Source: Tsukamurella sp. 1534 (GTDB lineage: Bacteria; Actinomycetota; Actinomycetes; Mycobacteriales; Mycobacteriaceae). Taken from it: 64,000 nt of DNA. Each line of letters begins with the position of its first letter. Position 1 is the stretch's first letter. The notes beneath the pieces are model-generated. The model did not search any database and was not told the DNA's origin. It saw nothing but the letters and a program-made list of their open reading frames with translations. Location: NCBI RefSeq assembly GCF_000312385.1, contig NZ_HE997626.1, positions 1,790,791 to 1,854,790 of the forward strand, in the 5' to 3' direction. Both the position numbers and the translations under genes were made by a program. Below, in pieces: positions 60,973 to 64,000 of this stretch.

Positions 60973-61808
60973 GTGCGGTCGGCCTCCAGTGCGAAGTACG
61001 AGTCCTCGAGTGCGTTGGTGGCGCGCGTGAATTCGGCGACGGAGGCACCGCCGGCGATCTCGCGCGCGAGATGCGCTGCGGCGTCGGACTCCGAGGCGAA
61101 CCGCAGGAGCCTGCCGCCGCCCGCGGGCTCACCGACCAGCCGGATGCGCCACGCGCTCGACGAGGACTGGGGCGGAGCCTCGGTGCGGCCACGCGCCATC
61201 ATCACCACGTCGTCGACCATCTCCCCGAGCTCGGACAGGATGTGCGACGAGACCAGGACCGCGACGCCCCCGGAGGCAAAGGCGCGCAGGGAGTCCCGCA
61301 GCTCGTACCGGGACCGTGGATCCATGCCGGACGACGGCTCGTCGAGGAGCAGGATCGGCGGCGAGTGCACCATCGCGCGGGCGAAGCCGAGGCGCTGCTT
61401 CTGCCCCCGCGAGAGCACCTGCGCCGGACGATCCCGGAACTCGGCGAGGTGCACCTGGTCGAGCAACTCCCGCGCGCGGGCATTCGCGGCCGCCGGCGGC
61501 ATGCCGTAGAGCCGGCCGAAGGTCCCGAGGATCTCGGTGGGCGTCAGCGAGTCCCAGGTGCCGAACACGTCCGGCATCCAGCCGATCCGGGGCCGCAGCG
61601 ACGCGGGGTCGGCCGGCGCACCGTCGAGCTCGATGGTCCCGCCGGACGGTTCCAGGAGTCCCGCCAGCATGAGTAGGAGCGTCGTCTTGCCCGCGCCGTT
61701 CGGGCCGACCAGTCCGGTGATGCGGCCGGGCGTCAGGGTGAGCGTGGCATCGGCGACCGCCACGTGCTGCTTGAAGCTCCGCGTCAGGCCGCGGGCGATC
61801 AGGGTCAT
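60969..61808 (-). CDS. ABC transporter ATPase (ABC-2 type)
   Basis: A 279-residue ATPase. Walker A is GPNGAGKTT, signature LSRGQKQRLGFAR, Walker B ILLLDEPSSGMD and switch His SSHILSEL. The C-terminal part is a short regulatory extension (EADRT). The ATG at 61808 has TACCGT 8 nt upstream and no Shine-Dalgarno. It pairs with the overlapping permease at 59830-60972. Divergent from the small GNAT gene. Confidence 0.92.
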   Translation of the reverse strand: MTLIARGLTRSFKQHVAVADATLTLTPGRITGLVGPNGAGKTTLLLMLAGLLEPSGGTIELDGAPADPASLRPRIGWMPDVFGTWDSLTPTEILGTFGRLYGMPPAAANARARELLDQVHLAEFRDRPAQVLSRGQKQRLGFARAMVHSPPILLLDEPSSGMDPRSRYELRDSLRAFASGGVAVLVSSHILSELGEMVDDVVMMARGRTEAPPQSSSSAWRIRLVGEPAGGGRLLRFASESDAAAHLAREIAGGASVAEFTRATNALEDSYFALEADRT

Positions 61809-61816
61809 ACCCGAAC

Positions 61817-61822
61817 ACGGTA
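61817..61822 (-). promoter_or_regulatory. Predicted -10 of a leaderless ABC-2 transcript
   Basis: TACCGT on the minus strand, 8 nt before the ATG at 61808. Confidence 0.45.
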
Positions 61823-61944
61823 GCCGCGTTTTCGGCTTCGTGATCATGAAATTTTCCTGAGCAGAAGACACGGTGCCCCGGCAACACGTTCTCGGCGGTC
61901 ATGCGGCGTACCGTGGAGTGACACGGATCACACGGAGGTGTTTC

Positions 61945-62283
61945 ATGGCAGACAAGGTCGAGGTCCCACCGCCCACGCTGGCGCTCACGGACGAACTCCG
62001 GCTGTTCGACAACCCGGTGCGTGATCGCTTCGAACTCTGGGCGGGTGACGAGTTGATCGGCGTCGAGGGGTACGAGATCACCGACCACGGCGACGTGATC
62101 CTGCTGCACACGGTGGTGATGGAGAAGTTCGGTAGGCAGGGATTCGCCCGCGCACTGGTGTCGGGTGTCCTCGACGACCTGCGTGCCCGCAAGCGCAGGG
62201 TCATCCCCGTCTGCACGTATGTGCGCGACTTCGTCACGCGTTTCCCGCAGTACGGCGAGGTGGTCGTCGCCGCCCGGACCTGA
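61945..62283 (+). CDS. Small GNAT-like acetyltransferase (YidJ/GNAT_2 type)
   Basis: A 112-residue protein of the short GNAT-like (PF14542) family. The core is FELWAGDELIGVEGYEI, then VVMEKFGRQGFARALV (shortened acetyl-CoA loop, R-Q-G-F-A) and RKRRVIPVCTYVRDF, typical of this group. The ATG at 61945 has GGAGG 6 nt upstream. A TACCGT at 61909-61914 may be the -10. It stands alone and converges with the DUF1990 gene. Substrate unknown. Confidence 0.85.
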   Translation: MADKVEVPPPTLALTDELRLFDNPVRDRFELWAGDELIGVEGYEITDHGDVILLHTVVMEKFGRQGFARALVSGVLDDLRARKRRVIPVCTYVRDFVTRFPQYGEVVVAART

Positions 62284-62292
62284 CGGGCGCGA

Positions 62293-62766
62293 TCAGCGGA
62301 GGGAACGCAGGTAGCGGCGGCGCGCCACCCGCTGCGCGACGAGCAGAGCCGGGAAGCCCGCGCGCCAGAATCCGCGCGGCGCCGCCCGGGTCAGCGAGCG
62401 CACTGTGAGCACCACGTCGTCGCCGTCGCGGTGCACGACGAACGCCTCCTCGCCGCGCACGGGATGCCCGGGGAGGGTCCGGTAGGAGAACCCGGCCCGT
62501 TCGGGGGTGTCGACCACGTCGACCACCTGGACCGGTTCGGTCACCGTCACGCCCGCCACCCGCGCCGTCACCGTGACCCGCAGGCCGGGCCGCACGGCGC
62601 CCTCGGGCGCCACCGCGAAACCGCTGGCCGTCTTGACGCCCCAGCGCAGCAGGGCGGCGGCCGCGCGGCGGAACGTGTCCTCGCCGTGCCCGATGACGGC
62701 GCTCACCTCGGAGCGCCGGTACCCGGCCGGACCGGCTCCCCAGGCCGCCTGCGCCGGGTGCGTCAC
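62293..62766 (-). CDS. DUF1990-family protein
   Basis: A 157-residue protein of DUF1990. It shows GYRRSEVSAVIGHGEDTFRRA and the GFSYRTLPGHPVRGEEAFVV stretch typical of this family of unknown function. The GTG at 62766 overlaps the stop of the upstream GNAT gene by 4 nt (GTGA), so it is coupled to it. Similar proteins are found next to varied genes in actinobacteria; no role is inferable. Confidence 0.82.
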   Translation of the reverse strand: MTHPAQAAWGAGPAGYRRSEVSAVIGHGEDTFRRAAAALLRWGVKTASGFAVAPEGAVRPGLRVTVTARVAGVTVTEPVQVVDVVDTPERAGFSYRTLPGHPVRGEEAFVVHRDGDDVVLTVRSLTRAAPRGFWRAGFPALLVAQRVARRRYLRSLR

Positions 62767-63635
62767 CGGTCCGTCCAATAGCCGTAGCTGTGATGCCGGG
62801 TGAATCCGAGGCCCGCGTACAGGGCGTGTGCGGCCGGGTTGTCCTGGAGCACCTCCAGGTAGAGGCGCGCGGCGCCCTCCTCTGCGGCGCGTGCGGAGAC
62901 CGCCGCCATGATCCGTGACGCGAGGCCCCGTCGCCGGTGCCGCTCCGCCACGGTCACCGCGCTCACCCCGCCCCATTGGGTTCCCGCGGCGTCCGCCGTC
63001 ACCGCGAGGCGCGCGGTCGCCACCGTCTCCCCGTCCTCGACGATCGACGCGAACCCGACCGTGCCCTCCGCCGAGGCGGCCAGCGCTGCGGCGGCACCGG
63101 ACAGCCGCAGCCAGTCCGCCCCCGGGGAGGCGGCGAGCACGACGCCGGCGTCCGCGGTGCCGCCGCTGGGGGCCGTCAGGACGTCCGTGGTGCGCGCCAG
63201 TGCCGGTGCGCCGCGGAGCAGGCGATCGGAGGTCGAGAGCCGCACCGGCAGGCGGCGTTCGGCGTACCAGGCGCGGACCCCGTCGAGCCGGTCGAGCGAC
63301 GCGTCGGGATGCAGCGGCGCCGCGGAGTTCGCGCGGTCGCCGGTGAGCCCCGGTGCGGCCCGGCACAGCCAGCCGTCCACCCACTCCCGCTCCAGCGACC
63401 ACCAGCCCCGCGCCCGCGCGAGATCCAACGACCGGATCTCGCTCGCGCGCACCGGCTTCGGCGGTACTGCCTTGAACGCGACCACCGCGTCCCGGGCGAT
63501 CACGTGCCGCGCACCGTCGCGCTCGACGATCAGCGGGTCGCCCCCGTCGATGAGGTGTCCGACGACGTCGGTGGCCCGGCCGTCGGGCAGCAGGTGGCGC
63601 ACGACCACCCGGTCCCCGGCCTGCGGCGCCGCCAT
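62763..63635 (-). CDS. GNAT-family N-acetyltransferase (Rv0428c-like)
   Basis: A 290-residue protein with a C-terminal GNAT domain. The N-terminal part (about 1-160) has a small beta-rich region (AGDRVVVRHLLPDGRATDVVG) and a helical GNAT-like half. Motif A is SAVTVAERHRRRGLASRIMAA with the RRRGLA acetyl-CoA loop, and motif B is DNPAAHALYAGLGF. It is immediately upstream-adjacent to def, as Rv0428c is to Rv0429c. Its target is unknown; N-terminal acetylation near deformylase is speculative. It lies 7 bp from def. Confidence 0.9.
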   Translation of the reverse strand: MAAPQAGDRVVVRHLLPDGRATDVVGHLIDGGDPLIVERDGARHVIARDAVVAFKAVPPKPVRASEIRSLDLARARGWWSLEREWVDGWLCRAAPGLTGDRANSAAPLHPDASLDRLDGVRAWYAERRLPVRLSTSDRLLRGAPALARTTDVLTAPSGGTADAGVVLAASPGADWLRLSGAAAALAASAEGTVGFASIVEDGETVATARLAVTADAAGTQWGGVSAVTVAERHRRRGLASRIMAAVSARAAEEGAARLYLEVLQDNPAAHALYAGLGFTRHHSYGYWTDR

Positions 63636-63642
63636 CGGTGCC

Positions 63643-64000
63643 TCAGTGGCCGAACGGATCGTCGACGGTGCCGGGCGTCCACGTCAGCCCCGGGACCGCC
63701 CACCCGTTCTTCTTGATCGCCTTCTTCGCCTGCCGCGCGTAGCGACCCGTGAGCACGTCCGTGTAGAGGTAGCCGTCGAGGTGGCCGGTCTCGTGCTGGA
63801 GCATGCGCGCGAAGAAGCCCGTGCCCTCGATCTCCACCGGATCGCCGTTGCGGTCGGTGCCGACGACCTTGGCCCAGTCGGCGCGGCCCGTCGGGAAGGA
63901 CTCACCGGGCACCGAGAGGCAGCCCTCCCAGTCGTCGTCCGGGTCCGGCATCGTCTCCGGGATCTCCGAGGTGGTGAGGACGGGATTGATCACCTCGCCG
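63643..64000 (-). CDS. def: Peptide deformylase (5' end outside window)
   Basis: Removes the N-terminal formyl group from nascent proteins. The C-terminal 118 residues are visible. They contain motif 2 (EGCLSVPG, metal-binding Cys) and motif 3 (QHETGHLDG, HExxH). The GLAAxQ motif 1 and N-terminus lie beyond 64000. The frame runs to the edge (GEVINPV). The gene is adjacent to a GNAT gene in the same order as M. tuberculosis Rv0428c-Rv0429c. The C-terminus is extended ([16 protein letters not shown]) as in mycobacterial def. Confidence 0.95.
   Translation of the reverse strand, partial: GEVINPVLTTSEIPETMPDPDDDWEGCLSVPGESFPTGRADWAKVVGTDRNGDPVEIEGTGFFARMLQHETGHLDGYLYTDVLTGRYARQAKKAIKKNGWAVPGLTWTPGTVDDPFGH

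Overview
The window is very GC-rich and comes from a mycolic-acid actinobacterium of the order Mycobacteriales. The evidence is a steroid-type mce operon with yrbE genes, a KstR regulator, F420-dependent glucose-6-phosphate dehydrogenase (fgd), PknG with GlnH and GlnX, and a DUF222/HNH (13E12-type) gene. Gene content and order suggest a Tsukamurella/Gordonia-like organism rather than Mycobacterium; the genus is inference. The gene order fgd-pta-ackA ... pknG-glnH-glnX-mutT3-thiE-thiO-thiS-thiG ... thiD-thiC ... GNAT-def matches the M. tuberculosis Rv0407-Rv0429c region, with extra genes interposed.

Layout. 1-7217: a minus-strand yrbEA-yrbEB-mceABCDE operon (mceE runs off the left edge), preceded by a KstR-like TetR gene that carries a frameshift. 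KstR-type operators lie before both. 7257-9743: rmlB divergent from rmlA-rmlC (dTDP-rhamnose). 9751-11541: an ECF42-type sigma factor with its YCII/DGPF partner. 11647-16236: an M1 aminopeptidase, a membrane protein and a P450-TetR-GNAT operon. 16307-21420: a strong hairpin, a 1302-residue Pls/PosA-type single-module NRPS with tandem hexapeptide domains, and a divergent HSL-family hydrolase with a palindromic operator. 21434-26231: deaminase, VOC protein, an ABC exporter behind a SoxR-type promoter, TauE/SafE permease and a short SpoIID protein.

26320-45971: the conserved fgd-to-thiG block. Between ackA and pknG lie a class III cyclase overlapping ackA, an iron-siderophore ABC importer with a DtxR/IdeR-like box, and a TetR/hydrolase pair controlled by two near-identical palindromes. 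45999-56277: UbiB-like kinase, two overlapping TetR genes, the DUF222/HNH gene, a beta-lactamase-like lipoprotein overlapping a receptor Ser/Thr kinase, an ABC transporter and an AbrB-family membrane protein. 56243-59794: two adjacent thiD genes and thiC behind a TPP riboswitch (a second TPP riboswitch precedes thiO). 59830-64000: an ABC-2 transporter, small GNAT, DUF1990, GNAT and the 3' part of def.

No rRNA, tRNA, CRISPR array, prophage or insertion sequence was recognised, and no gene-free stretch exceeds about 300 bases. Overlapping start/stop junctions (ATGA, GTGA, TGATG) are common. Many first genes have a TANNNT hexamer 6-8 nt before the start codon, which suggests leaderless transcription.
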